Shown: piece after piece, positions 40,508 through 55,500 of the stretch | Layout of the letters: every line of letters begins with the position of its first letter | How positions within the stretch are numbered: the stretch's first letter is position 1 | From: Diploscapter coronatus | Taxonomy: Eukaryota; Nematoda; Chromadorea; Rhabditida; Rhabditidae | Assembly (NCBI GenBank): GCA_964036155.1 | Contig: OZ038423.1 | Location: 9,811,249-9,875,248 of the forward strand | DNA: 64,000 bases | Direction of reading: 5' to 3' | Notes under the pieces: model-generated | Told to the model about the DNA's origin: nothing | Seen by the model: only the letters and a program-made list of their open reading frames with translations | Database searches by the model: none | Position numbers and translations under genes: made by a program

Positions 40508-43500
40508 ATGACGGAACAAAGCTCAAAAGTGAGTCAATTTTTTGCTATTCAATTCAAAAATCATTTCCCAAAACCAATTACTTTTAATTTTATGGGTTAT
40601 GTAATTTTAATTCTAAAAAACTTATTGGATTTAAGATTCTATAATTCGCGGGGAATATCGTTCTCGTTTCTCAAGAAAAATTGATATTTTGTGAAACATC
40701 TTGAAAATGAACTTGCTGAAGCTTTTCTTCGAACAAAATGATTATTCTTGGTTTATGGCCAAAACACGCTGATCGGTATGGTAATTGGTCTAAAGATGGC
40801 ATTGTCAGTTTAGTGAAGAGAGGGAAAGAAAGAAATAGTATAGTCAAAGGAAGAGTGTCAAAGGCCAATGCTCCCTAGTGATGAGAGACAGATGGTCAAT
40901 CTAAGCTTGTCAGCGAGAGATAAAAGGATTTGAAGAGGGACAAAGATTGAAAAGAAAAAATAGTATGGTAATAGGAAGATAAAGAAAAAAGGAAATAGTA
41001 CGAATTTTGTAGAGACCTAAAGAAACATTTTCACTAATCAAAAGCGACACTTTTTGAACAATAAAATGATGGGAGTGTGAAAACGAAAACTATCGAGAGA
41101 AATAAAAGAGAAAAATCACTCAAGCCCGTGCCCTCGGGCGTAATAATTGTCAAAATAGTTACAGTCCGAAAATGGGTTAGATGATTTTGGGGAATTTTTG
41201 GATTTTCATTGAAATTTTTAGAAACTCATCATAAGGATCTAAAAATTCAAATAAAACCGTATTAGAAGTTCGTTTTCCTGAAATTCCAATTTTGAATTCA
41301 AAAGAAAAGTAATCGATGTAAAGGAAATTTTAGAGATTATGGATAAAATAAAAATTAAAAAAAAAAAAAAATTTTGCAGATGGTCCTCAAGGCCGAAGAC
41401 ATCCATCACATCCTCAGCGATCGCATGGCTCTACTGCCTGGTAGCAGAGATAGGTAGGATTTTAATTTTCAAACTTATAATCTTCACAAAGTCAACAAGG
41501 GTGGGGAAATCATCCTTTTTCCATAACTAAATTTGTGAGTTTGGAAACATTTAGAAAAGTAATCTTTTCCCACAATGCAAATCCAAAATGCCTCATCTTC
41601 TGTGAAAACATTAAGATAGATTTTCTGAAACCTAGAATTTACATTTAACAATTTCTTCAGAAACGGGTGTGCCCTGATCGTGTTCCCCTCGCGCGAGCAG
41701 GCCGTCGAGAATGATCAAATCAAGAAATTACTGTCGTATTTGCTGTCGGTTACAGAGTAAGCTTATTCATGAGAAATATTTTGGAAAAACGATTTATTGC
41801 TTTCCTTATCATTTTGTGAAATTTAAAAGAAAACTTATGAAGAGGAACAAGCTATCCTTGACCTTCCCTCGAAGAGAAGAATCTTTAAAACAATTCAAGT
41901 TTTGAATTTTCAGAGACAGTGTCCGCGAGAAAGGTTTCGTCTCTGTGATCGACATGCGCAGCGGCCAGACCTGGAAAAATGTGAAACCGATGTTGGTGGC
42001 GCTCGATGTAAGATTTAAAACAAGTTTTCAAGTTATTTTTGTCAATTTTTAAAATGTCAAAAACTTGATTGAATTTGTATTCTTCCACTTTTGGTTTTTC
42101 TTTAATCTTCGATTTTCAGAGCCTTGCGGAAAGCGTTTCTTTCACACAGGTCTACATCATCAAACCAGAAAGTTTTCTGGAGCGACAAAAGGTAAAATCG
42201 GTTTTATTTAGTTTTTCCTTTTAATTTTTAAAATTATCTTTTATATTTCTTGTACTTTGTTGGTTTTCTAAAATATGCACATTTTTAAATTCATTTTGAT
42301 ATTACTTTTTTTTAATCATCTAGTGGAAAGCTAATCCAAGTTTTTTGTTAATTTTGAAACCTATTTTATTTTTTAAAAATTAATTCATTTTTTTCATATT
42401 GCCCTGAACAACTGGCGTTTCGCGGTGCAGATCGTGTCGTGGGAGGCGTTGCTGAAGTTGATCGAAGCCGGCCAATTGCCTCACGAAATCGGCGGCACTT
42501 TCCCGTACGATCACAACGAATGGCTGGAGACGAGATTGGTCCGAGTTTTCTGATTTATTTTTTATCCCTTTTCATTTTTAAAAGATTTGGAAGAAAGTAC
42601 TGAATCAATGGGTAGAGAATAGTTTGGTGTGTGTTGTTTTTATTACGTTTTCATATTTTCCTTAAGCTAGGAATGAAATGAAATCACTTAGAACATCTTT
42701 TAGTGAGTTTATGGTCTTTCTTTCTAAAGGGAATAAATTTTCTGACTCGCTTCCTACTTCACTCAACGAAAATTGAATCAAAAGCGAGATTTTTAAGAGT
42801 TCTTTTCGTCAAACTTTGTGAAGACTATTTTATTCTTGAAAGAAAGGAAAATTTCAGCAACTCGAACGTTGGATCTGGCGAATATCGTACGCAATGGACG
42901 AGTTGGAAGCCGCTCGGAAAGCTATGGCTGAAGGGCAGCAGAGGATGGAGATCGCCAACGCTGACGATGCTCACAGACGACACACCGAGGCCCGCGACAA
43001 GATCCTCGCCATCCCCATCGAGCAGATCAAGAACGAGTCTATTCAGGTAAAATTTCAATTTTTTCGCCTAACACTTTGATTTTTTCTATTATTGTTCTTT
43101 TCCCTATAGATTGTCCATTTTCTTATACAATCTTGGAAACATTTTCCGAATTTAGATTCGCTTTTAGCCCCGCCCTCTTTTCTTTTCAAAAATTCACTGT
43201 ATACAATCACCTGAATATTAGTAAGAAGCTTGCGCGCGTGAGAAATTTGATCCGAAGCGCGGTGTTTCAGGCATTTTTGCAAAGTGAGGAAATGAGAAAA
43301 GCCACAGCGAAGCGTGACAGTTGCTTTGAGAAATGACTAACAAAGGGGATATTATGCAGAGATAGCGGATAATACGAGTAAAGAGATGTTTCGGACACGG
43401 ATTTTTAAGTTGTTTAGTTTATTCGCATCCCAACTGTTTAACCAATTATCTATAACAACCTGACGAAATTATTCTCTTCTACCTTATTTTTCATTTCTTG

Positions 43501-46500
43501 AAACTTTAAATGATGATGATTTTACAGATAAGCGAGCGCATGCTTGCACCGCGTCGTGGTGCACCGAACCCCGATCTAACAGCTTCGATACGTTTTATGG
43601 AGCGGCTCGTCTCTTCACTTTCTCAACTCAAGTGAGGGTTTTATTTGTACTTTTTAAAATTTGTATTCTCATAACCAAAACAATATTCGCGAATCATAGC
43701 GTTTTCTTTTGCTTTAGTTGGAGATTTTTAAAACTTATGTTAAATGAAAATTCTAAAATTTCCGCAAAATAATCCAATTTCTAGAAACGACGTCTACAAG
43801 CGCTGGGAGTCGAAGAGGCAAGAACTCGACGGCATTCACCAGCAGAAACTAGTTGAACAGGACACTGATGAGGTAAACATTTTAATTTTCTTATAGGGTG
43901 CTTTTTTATCTGTCAAATTGAATGTCAAAATAATAAGATGTTTTTGGAAGATAAGTAACAATTTTCAGTTATTCGCAATTGCTAAGAGAAATGTGGACGT
44001 CCTAGAAAGTCAAATGACAGATATTGGCAACAATAGAGGAGCGACTTTAGCCTTGCTGAAGGAGTTCGAAAATTTCGAAGCTTCGGTTGCTAACATCGAG
44101 GTCCACGTTTCTCACGTTTGTGAAACAGCTAGGCGGCTTCGTATGAACGGCCAGACAAAGGGAGCGGTACGGTTACTTTATCATCTTTCATTTCAAATTA
44201 AATATTCTTATCGGATTTTAAGAAATCCACTTTCCAGGTAGACAATTCCGTAGTTCGTTTGGAAGACAAGTGGCGCCGTCTGCAAGAGCTCATTAAAATT
44301 CGACGACAGATTCTTCAAAATGCAGTGCCGTTCTTTCAGGCTTCCGAAACGGTAGAGACATATAGTTCTGGGCCACAAGAGCTTTCGAAGAAACGCGCAG
44401 ACTCGCTATGTGCGAAACGAGAATAGAGAAAATGAGAAGAGGAAGGCCATTGTGCAAAAGTGAGCGTAAACCGGTTGTCGTTTGTTTTCGCAAATGTTGT
44501 GTTTTATTTCAAATTTGTTCTGTAATTCATTTATTCCAGAATGATCTTCCGTTGATTAGGTCCATTCTGATTTTAAAATTTGGCGTCGAAAAACAATCGG
44601 AAAACTCGAAACGGAAAGTGATCATTTTCAACGCAATTGCGCCAAAAATAGAACGGCATAAAGCGCTTACAGCTTCTGACAGTAATCTAAAAAATCTCTT
44701 TTGGCCCACGATTTTAGTTGAACTTGAAAGATAATTTAGTTAGGACTTAACATCTATTGAAAACGATATATTGGTATCCGGAGATTTTTTCGCATCTAGA
44801 GACTGTTTGAAACTTACGAAAACAAATAGAATTTCTTTTAAGATAATATTTCTTTAGACCTGATTTTCTGAGTTTTGAGTATTTGTAGATGGTGGAACTT
44901 GACATGATTAATTTCAACTTTTTAAAGCTTTCTTTCGAAATTCGAAACAGCAAATAAATGAACTTTCAAATCTTCAGTACTTTGAAAAATTTCCCGCCTG
45001 GAACGACGCGGCCGCCCAGAGGTCGATCGAATCACCCACTTCGAGTGGCGAGGACATCGAGGAGGCATTCAAAAACCATCACCAGTTCATGACAAAAATC
45101 GAGGAGACATACGCCGTGGCCGCTGAACAGGGCAACAAGCTGAGAGAGGTGGGGGCTTTGAGGGATTACTGTAGTTTTGAAAAAAAAAAGTAGAATTTTC
45201 TCCACAAGTTGATAAGCAGAAAGTTTTCAAAGATTTCAGCTGCTTTTAGAAGAAAATTTTATTTGAGTTGTCCTTGTAACTTTTCCATGAAAGATATCAA
45301 GGGAAATTTAATAAAAATATTGCTTTTGTACATGCTTCAAAGAAGTTTCTTTATAAATTACGAAAAATCTAAGGGATAAAGAAAAACGTTCAACCAAAGA
45401 TAATTCCAGGCTCTGAGCAAAGCCGGCGTGGAAAGTCCCATCGCGATGGAGCTAATTTCCCGTTTAAGAAAATGCCAGACGTCGCTCCACGAGAAATGTG
45501 ATTTGAGTCGGGTTAGAAAATATTATTCTTTTTCATGAAATTGCGTATATTTTTGAAGACATTCCATTTCGACCATCTCTGACTACAATTTTCTTGTTAC
45601 TTTTATGAATTTTGACTGAAATTTATGAAGAACAACTATGAGAATAGTGTAATTTTCAGCGTTTCCTCGGTCATCTGATGACGAAAAACGCGCTGGACGC
45701 CGATGTTCAGAAGGTCGTTACTTGGCTGAAGGACCACGGAGAGCCCTACATCGAAAGAAATGTTGCTATTGGTAGGGGTTTTTTAAAGTAATTTTTTAAA
45801 AGTTTATTTCATGGAATAGTTTCAGGTGATCATTATTAAAATAGCTTGAAGGGTAGAAATGTTATTCTCTTCGCTTTGGTCATCAAATTTTTAAAATTGA
45901 TACAAAAATAAATTGAAAAAATAAAAAAATTCGTGACGAAAGAACAATTAACAATTTGCAGGCGACAACGCGCAATACGCGAGTAAGCTGAAGATCAACC
46001 ACAAGAAGTTCCAGATGATCGCCATGAACACCTACGACAACATGAAGAGGCTGAGAGCTGTGTTCGAGCAATTGAAGGACCTCAATTTGCGTGAGTCTTT
46101 TTCTTACATTATTTGTTGTTTTAGAAAATGTTCACTGTCCTCTTTAAAAGCACGACGAAATTTGAATTTTTTTGAAATATAAGTTTGGTATTTTACAAGC
46201 ACATCTAAAAGAAGCACTACCTATCGAGACTTGAATAATATTTAGACGTTTTTGGAACACACGTTATCATTTTCTTTCGAAAATCAATGAAGATCAGTCA
46301 TTTCAAGAAATTTCCGAATTTTTGGATAGTCTCTAAACCACGGCTTTTGTATTATTTTATGAACACACAAGCTATCAATTAATTTCCCTAGAATTTTATT
46401 TTATTTAATCATTTTCTAATACTAATCATGAACATTTTCAGCTGGTACCGATTACAATCGACTCTATACGGCAATCAGCGAACTCGATGCAAGGGTGAAT

Positions 46501-49500
46501 TTGTTCAAACGGAGGGTCGATGCTAGGTATATTTTTCAAAATTTTTAAACGTTTCTTTTTCCACTTTAATGTTTTTGGGCTTTTAGTGCGTTAATGTTTA
46601 GCATAGAAAAATATCAATGAATTTGTATTTTTTCAGAGCCGATCTACTGGATAAAGCTACGTTGTTTTTCACGCACTACACAGAACTGACAAATTGGATG
46701 CGGAATCTGCTCGAGAGATACAATCAGAAAATGGTCTATGTTGATGTGGAGTCCTGCGAACAGGCCAAAGAACAATTCATTGGCGAGTGCGATGAAACCG
46801 CGCATGTAAGTTTTTTTTCTTTTATCGATATTCTCCTGTCATGTGTTAGGTACGTTGTTCATTTTTATTGGAAAATTTAAGGCTTAATGTTGAAAGCGTC
46901 CTTTACAATAATAGCTTTAGACTCGGAAAGGGTCTTCGATTTTGTGAAAATTTTAAGAATTGAAATTGCAGGCCTACGCAGTGACGATCACCGAAGGCCA
47001 GCAATTGGTCGCAGCGCTTCAGGCCGCTTCGACGAGCTACGAAATCGACTACGCCCACGCCATTCAGAACGCGCAGTCCATGATCATCGATATTGGTGGG
47101 TTTTTAAAATACATCGGGGTATTTGTTTAATCTCTGAATTTTTAAATCCATTAAAAATAGTGGATTGTTGAAATAAGTTTCAAACTTAAAGTATAGAAAT
47201 TGAGGCTATATACGATTGAATCAAGTTAATGGGGCAGTCTGATTTATAAAAAAAAAAGCTAAAATTTTCATAAGAAATTATTTGCATAATCATATATAGT
47301 AGAGGTAATAAGTTTAAAGAAAATAATATGATTTTTTAAAACTTATTTTCAATCCTCTTCCTCCACTATCGCACGTCATTTATGAAAAATAAGTAAAAAA
47401 AGTCGATTATTTTAATTTTCAGAGCGAATCAACACTTCCGTGGCGGACAAGTGGAGCGAGCAGCGGATTCTGCTGAACGTCGGGCTGCGATTCGCCCAGT
47501 TTCTTCACAGCAGCAAAACCATACTCGTCGAGATTAAGGCTCGTTATTTTTTTATCGTTTTTCTGTTTCAAGAATTAGGGAAATGAAATAGGCATTAATC
47601 TGAACGACGTTGTAATTTATTGAGGCATTTTCTTGCGATTTGGTAAAATGTTATTGAATTTGTAAAATTTGAAAGAATAGGTTTCAAAAACGTATCGTTG
47701 ACGTAAAACTAGACGGTTTCTTAATTTGTGCTTCAGTCTTAAGATAACGAATAAAAAAGCACATTCCAGAACTGGGAAGGCGACATGTTGAAAATGCTCG
47801 AGTCTGAACAATTCGAAGCGAACGCGAAGCGCGTTGGGCCACTGCACAGGGAGAACACGGAGAAAGTCGAACAAGCCATTGCAAGGATCAAAACCAATGC
47901 AAGGGAATTGCAGCAGGTAAAATTACATTTCGATTAATTTAAGAAAATTTTCGAAAACTTTCCTCTTTTAATGTTTTATCAAATTATGAAAAGAAAAGAA
48001 ACGTAATGATTTGGGTTTCTCAAAAGTAATGGACATTTTCAATTAGCGAATAACGAAAAAAGTGGAGAATTCTTTTCAAATGGCCGAGTATTCTTCTTCT
48101 GAAACATTTTTATATTGCGTTTTTGAAAAAGATCAAAATTCATGATTAATTGTAGTTGAGCAAAGGACTAGAGAGAATTAGAAAAGAGGAGTGGGGAAGA
48201 GATATCAAGAAAAGGGAAGAGATTTTCTCAAGGAAGCTAAAACGCTAATGCCAAAAACGAGGAAAAGCGCGACATTTCTTTGCTCTCCCGAAAAAAGGAA
48301 CAGATTTATTTTTTGAATCAAAACTCGTATATTACTAAATTTGGCAATATGTTCTTGAAAATAAAAAATTTCTATTTCTTTGATATATCACCTATTTTTC
48401 ATTATCAATACACCCTTTCAAATTGTAAGAATTTTGAAAAGGCCAGATTAAAAAAAGTATATATATAATAAAATTTGAAAATTAATTTTTAAATTTCAGG
48501 CCCTCCACGGGAATTCATTATTGGATCTGGAAACTGTCGACAGCCGAAGTGTAGCCCAACTGATCAAGGAAAGAATTGGACGGGTCGCCGACGCTGAGAA
48601 ACATATTCTGGAGGTCGGTTTTTTCTTCTTTTTAAATCCTGAATTTGCTTGGTAATTCGGAAATCTCGCAACTTGAAGAGAGGCTATGCAAAAGTGAGAG
48701 CTTTCCCTTACACCCACCTTCTTTTACCTATTATTTCGTCAAGTTGTGAGACTTCCGAATACCCTATTTTGTCACTTTCTGAGTTTTTAAAATCATTTTA
48801 GAAAGAGCAACTAACGTAGTCAGTAATTGCATTTTCGGAATTTCACATTTTAGTTAAACCTATTTGAAACTCTAATTCAGTCCATTTTACTTCTACTAAA
48901 TTTTCGGCAAAGAAAAACTAGACGTAGTAAGCGCGAAAAGTATCGGATAAGATCGAACACATCTTCGGCTAGGTTTGTATACGCAAACTCTAATGATTTA
49001 AAAACCTTTCTCCAGTGATAAAGGATAGGAAAGGAAAAAAATTTTGAGATGATTTTTCCCACTTGCTAAAATTCATCTAGCCGTATCTCTAGCCTAATAA
49101 TATGGGATGAGATTGGAAAGCCGGCTAGAATATTTTCGAAATCCCTCGTTCCGCGTTCCGTTTTGACAGCTGTCTTCTCACTCTCAAAAAAGTAGTAAAT
49201 GCCGCGAAAAGTTTGCATCATGCAGCGAAGGCTCATAGTAAACAAACGCCAAGTTTCATTTTCCTGCAAACAAGCGAAAAAGAGCGTATTTTTACCACTT
49301 TGTACATTTTGAGACTCGGAAAAGAGAACGGAAGATACCGAAGTTGAACAAGCAATGATCCTAGAAACAAACAAACTCTCACATGGAAAAAGTCCAAAGT
49401 TCCTTTCATTCGGAACAAATCGATTTCTTTCTCTAATGATAAAGACATGGTAGTAAAGTCGATTGATACCACATTCTTGCTGTACCATTTATGGGGTATT

Positions 49501-52500
49501 CATCCATAGGATACTCTATCTTACCTTTGTTTTGAGACATGCACCTCGAAAAGTGACTAATATTCTAAAATTTCTCTTCCTCTTTCCCGAACGGCATGAA
49601 AAATGAAACTGAATATCCCTTCTCTAATACAAAGAATAGGATAGTAAACTTGGCTGAAATAAGTTTCAATACTACCGAATTTTACTTCTGTACGAAATCT
49701 AATCTTTTACTGTGCTATAGGATAGCCGAGTAGAGCCGGTTGAGATGATGATTCAAAAATTTGCAGCAAGCGCGCCAAACACACGCGATGATCGAGGTGG
49801 CGTGCGAAATCCAAGAGACGTGGCAGGTGGCGCGTCGCTTCGTGGAGGACCTCGAGCACGACTATCTCGACATGAATCGGTACGCTACGTTACTCTAGCT
49901 ATTCACAAGTGCTCGGAGGACTTTTAGAGTCCTTTTCTGATTCTTAGTTTTTACCTCGATTTTTCTTTTTTTCTAAAGATTTATCTCTTTCAAGTACTTT
50001 ACGAATTTCTTTGAATTGTTCCTTTGAAAATAAGAAAAAATACAACTTTATGCTAATTTTTTCAGGCGTTGCTGCAAAATTCCGAACGATAGAAAAGAAG
50101 CGGAAAAATACCTGAAGACGCTCGAGGACATCGAGATGGAATTCAATGTGAGTCTGTCTTCTAGATCTAATTATTTTTTTCCGACATGAAACTAAAACAA
50201 TTCGAAAATAGCAAATTTTGATTTGAAAACATTGAAATTTTTGCAACATTATATAGAAATTACCTATTGCTCCATCAAAATCTTCTACTTTATAAAATTT
50301 CTATGAAACTTAGTTGAAATTTAGATAATTCAGGCTATTGGTTTAGTGTAATCCCTGAACCTTACTCCTAAAAACACCTTCCCGAAGCACATTTGAAGAA
50401 TAATAATTTTCATTTCAGAATAAGAAGTACCGTAGCTTCGAGCGGTTCTTCAATTTCACCGGCGCTCTGCTGGAGAAGGTCGACTTAAGAAGGAGGGGAA
50501 TCGTGACGAACATCAATGAATACCTCGCGGTACCCTGTCGGAGATACGTCGGGTTTATCGAGGAGAGGAAAAAGCTCCTTAAGGTGGGGTTTTCATATTT
50601 TTTTTTTTAATTTGCAAAATCACTATTGGAAACGGAAATTTTTCATATAAATTCGCTGAAACATGGAAAAAGTTTATTAAGGTTTGGTTTTTTAATGATG
50701 TTTTGAGCGGCAGCTAATAAAAGCAGTACCGAAAAATGTATAAAAATGATCATCATATAAATTTTCTAAGCTTAAAGGCTTGCTATCCAGCATTCTATTA
50801 TTAAACCCCTACTCTACCTTATGGGTAAGCTACTACTTTTATCAATTGCCTTTTGTGCAGACATCGAAATTGAAATTCGAGACTTTTATGCAAATTTCCT
50901 GAAACATAAGTTTTCGTAGCTGAAATAAAAAATTACCAGAGAAACTATTTTAAGCAAATCAGTAGAGAGAACACTATATGATCGAGTGCGACATTTTTGA
51001 TATGACTTTCTTGAAGTTTGTCTAAAGATTGAGAAAATGTTGAATTTTCAGGCGGCGATCGGCTGCTACAAGACGATCGATGAGAACGTGCTACAGATTC
51101 TCACACAGTTGGCCAAGGATTTCAGTCAGGTTGGATTTTTTTCATTCTGTTACATTTTTTAAACAAACTTCAAGAAACCAAATTAGTCAGGTAAAATAAT
51201 TTTCTATTTTTGATAATTTTCTATTCAAATTAAAAATAGCTTGTGGTTGAGAAAAGAATTATTTTGGAAAATGTGCAGGACCATATCGATTGGTGCGGTC
51301 AGTGTCCGAGTACGTCGCTGGAAGTCAGAACGCACTTCATCGCCGAGCAAATCAAACGGCACAATGATTACAAGGACCGGTGAGTTGGTTGAGAATTTTA
51401 GAAAGTTTTAGTTATTCTATGCTTTTATCGCATTCGCATTTCATTGCTCTCTAAAATATCTATGAACTATCATGGGTGATTGAGACATAGAAAATATGTC
51501 ATTTGACAACTATGGTACAGTCGCATTACAATTTTGAACTGCCAATGAGTTATCAGGAAATTTAAAAATGTAAAATACATTATCACTCTTGGGCCAATTA
51601 AAAATTGTAAGCGATTGAATTTTCGAGGAGAATCTGAAACTTATCCAAAAATTTTCAGACTGATCAAAGGCTGTACGTACGCGCAGAAGACGAGTGATCT
51701 CTACCTGAAATACATCGAGCGAGATCTGAATTTCAGTGAAAGGGACAGGTTAGGATATTCTCATTTTCTACAGTAATTCTAATGGATATTTTCTTCTGTT
51801 TTTTTCGACTTTAAACTTCCAGGCAAGAGCACGAACGACGCATTCGTGGCATGAAAAGCGACGTCCGAGAGCGACAATCCAGGATTTTGGATCTTTGGAT
51901 CAAAAAGAAGAAGGAATTGGAACGGTAGGCATTTTTGAAGCGGCTGAAATACGTTTCATGAAATAGCAAAATTCACTTGATCTGGAGTAGTTTCAATTCG
52001 GATAAGAAATATCAGAAATCATAGGTTTCTCGAAAATCACTTAAATTCTCTGAGTTATCTATGACTTGATCCGGATAGAAGATATTATGATTTAACGAAA
52101 ACCCTTAAAACATCGAAATTTAGAATGATAATGGCTTTTTTGTTTGTTTAAATACCCAGATTTTCAATTTCCAGCTGCCAACACTATACCCTGCTCGTGT
52201 TCTCAGTTCGGAAGATCTTGGATTGGCTGTTGGGAGAAGGCGAAACTCGACTAACCGAATGCTCGAAGCGGCGAAATGGAAATGCAAGAGTAGATGCCAA
52301 CGATGAATACGCACAGTTCAAAACCGCGGTTAAGGTGAGCGAACTCACTTCAAGACCAAAAATATTCGAACTCGACGGAAGATATGCGAGACTACATTTG
52401 TATGTAAATGTGCATTTAGAATTTCTTTTTTTGGGTTGTGAAGATTTCACTACACCATTATCTCATTGGCATAAATATTATTTCTAAACTCGATGAAACA

Positions 52501-55500
52501 TACAACTTTTTTTCCATAAATTCAAGTTTTAAATGAAAACTCCAGGAACGTCGTACCGAGGCTCAAACTGTCCTGCAAATGGGCACAGAGATGCAAACTG
52601 AAGGCGGCCAACACATGACGGACATCGAGACTTGTCTCAAGGAGGTTGGGCTTTTTTATTTTATGATATTAGTAAGGAATTGCTTTTGAAATAAAAAACT
52701 ATCTGAACTGAAATGAAACATAAAATAAAAGATTGGAAAAATTATCCCTTCCGTGCCTACGTGGCATATCTTGTGAAAAGTATAACTTATTTTATTTTTT
52801 TTGGAACAGGATAAGCATGAAATTTTAATTTTTCAGCTCCGCGTTGCATTCGAGGCGTTTTCCAAACGGGTTGCTGACTGTGAAGTGGCAGTTCGCGGAG
52901 GGAAATCTCAAAATATCGTGAGATTCTTTTTTCAAATTTTCGATATGTTTGATTTTCAGAAAGATGAGCTCTCTCTGGATCGACACTCGGACAACCAAAT
53001 GGAGGAGAAAATCGCCTATGGAATGCGGGAGGAGAACAGGAGGATACTCGAACCGATGGCTGAATTACTAAAGTCCGAGCGAGATTACGTCGAGGATTTA
53101 CGACGATGTGTTGAGGTAAATTAGGCATTCTTTAAAATATTGCAAAATCGAATTTTTTTTCAGATCTACATTGCGGAATACGACAGAGCAGCTGCGGCGA
53201 AGACTTTGCCCGACTCACTGATGAACCTGAAGAACGACATCTTCGGCAACATCAACCAAATCTACGAGTTTCATCGAGAGTCAGTTTTCTTTATGATTGT
53301 GTTTTGGAATATATTTTCGCAAATGATTGAGTCTACCATTTGAGAATTGAATAAGTTAGCTTTGCGAAACTTATACAAAACATCTTACATTTTTTAAGAG
53401 TTCGTAGACATTTGTCATCGAAATTGAGCATTTCTCAAGAACATATTTTCATGACGCTCACTTTTGACCATTTAATTTTTAAAGTTAAAATATTACCGAT
53501 TAGTTGCAAATGTAATTTCATTTGAAAATATCAACTTTCCACGAAGCCTATTCCAGCAATTTTCTCCGAGAACTCGAAAAGTACGAAACCGAACCTGAAG
53601 AAGTGGGCTGTTCGTTCACGGTGTGGGTCGATTTGCTCTACACGCTCTACACCACTTACTGCGTCAACAAAGAGCAGAAAATCAACATCCTCCAAACCGC
53701 CGATGTATTGGTCTTCTTTGGGGTTTGTCTTGATTTTTTTTACAAATATGAAGAAGTTTCGAATTTCATTTTGTGTAAAATATGTAGATGGGCAGTCATT
53801 AATTAAATTTTTAAAATTGATTTTAATGAATTCTTAGAACTAATGCATGCGATGATTTCAATTTTCAATTACTTTTGTCTTATCTTTAATTTCAGTGCTA
53901 AACGAATAGTTTATAATTTTCGAGATTCTTAATATCGAATTTTTGAAATAGATTAAAAAATTGCGTTGGGTTTCAGTCGATCCGCGAAAAGTACAGTCTC
54001 GAAATCAACAACGACCTGGGTTCTTTGCTGATCAAGCCCGTTCAAAGAATCACTAGGTAAAAATTTATCATCACTTTTGGCAACTTGGAGACCGCAAGAC
54101 CACGAGAAACGAGACATTGAAAAATCGCGTGGAAAAAGAAAGCCTATCATCCCATACCCTGCCCTAACCCTATACTACTCCATCTATGCCTCGTGTCCCG
54201 TAGTCTCGCGGCTTCCAAATAGCTTTTTTCAGGCTGAAAATTAAGAAAGAACATTTTTAAAAATCATAAGAAAATGAATTCTGAAGAAAAACTAAAATTA
54301 TAATTTTCAGATATCGATTGATGATCGAGCAGCTCATCAAATACGGCAAGCAGAACTTCGATGAGTTGAAGGTGAATATCTTCTTGAATTTTTTTTTTTT
54401 GAAATCATCATTTTCTATCTCTTGGAAAGTTGACCATATTTTATCATTTTTTAAATTCAGTATTCTTTAATTTGTGAAAAATAGCCGCATTTCTTATTTT
54501 TGTTTTGAAGATTTCCATTTTATTTATTTATTTTCAGGAAGCCTACGACCTCGTAGTGAACATCCCGAAACGAGCCAACGATCTGATCCACTACAATTGC
54601 TTGGATCCCAAGGATATGAAGGTAAGAATGAAATTAAACATAAATTTTGAACTCTCAACAAATTTTTCAGCAATACGAAGGCGTCCTCGGACCGTTTGTG
54701 ATGCAAGATTTGTTGACGGTTTGGGAACCAAAAGCTTACTTCAAAAAGGCGGGCTCTCAGAGACAGGTTAGGGTTTTTTATTTTTATAATTTTTTAGCTT
54801 TTTAGATTAAATTCCAAATTCGTTTAATTTTTCAGGTCTTCCTATTCGAATTGGCAGTGCTGTTCACGAAAAAGAATCAGAAGTCGAGCTTCTACAATAT
54901 TCGCGGTAAACCGATTTGGGTAGGCTTCATGAAAACTATTTATAAAACTTCTTACTTTTTACGCAACATCACTATCCCAAGCATGTTACGCGATATCTAA
55001 AATACCATTTTCCTCAACTCTCTGAATTGATTGGGGAAGAACTTTTTTCAATGTTTATAAACTTCTCGGTTCTTAATGTGACATATTTCCATGTTTCATT
55101 TATAGATGACTCTTGAAACATAAATTCCGGAAACTTGTTTTAAAAAATCGAATTTTTATTACAGCTAACAGAAGTGTCGATTGTCGAGCACGTTGAGGGC
55201 GATCCGTCCCGATTCGGACTTAGACTCGGAACAGTTGCGAGTAACGACAATCGGACGGACCTGAAAGCCTCGACAGAACAGACGAAGGTCGCCTGGGTCA
55301 AAAAGATCCGAGAACTGACACAGGGAATGTTGCCGTTAGGTAGGAGATTTTTTACACTAGCTCTTCTGAAAATAGTAGATATTGATAACGAGGAATAGGG
55401 CAGATCTCATTAATAATCTAAATCCTTAACGATATTGCATTTTTTGCGAAACATATCATTTCGAAAAATTCCAAAAGTATCATTATGATGAGACTGAATA

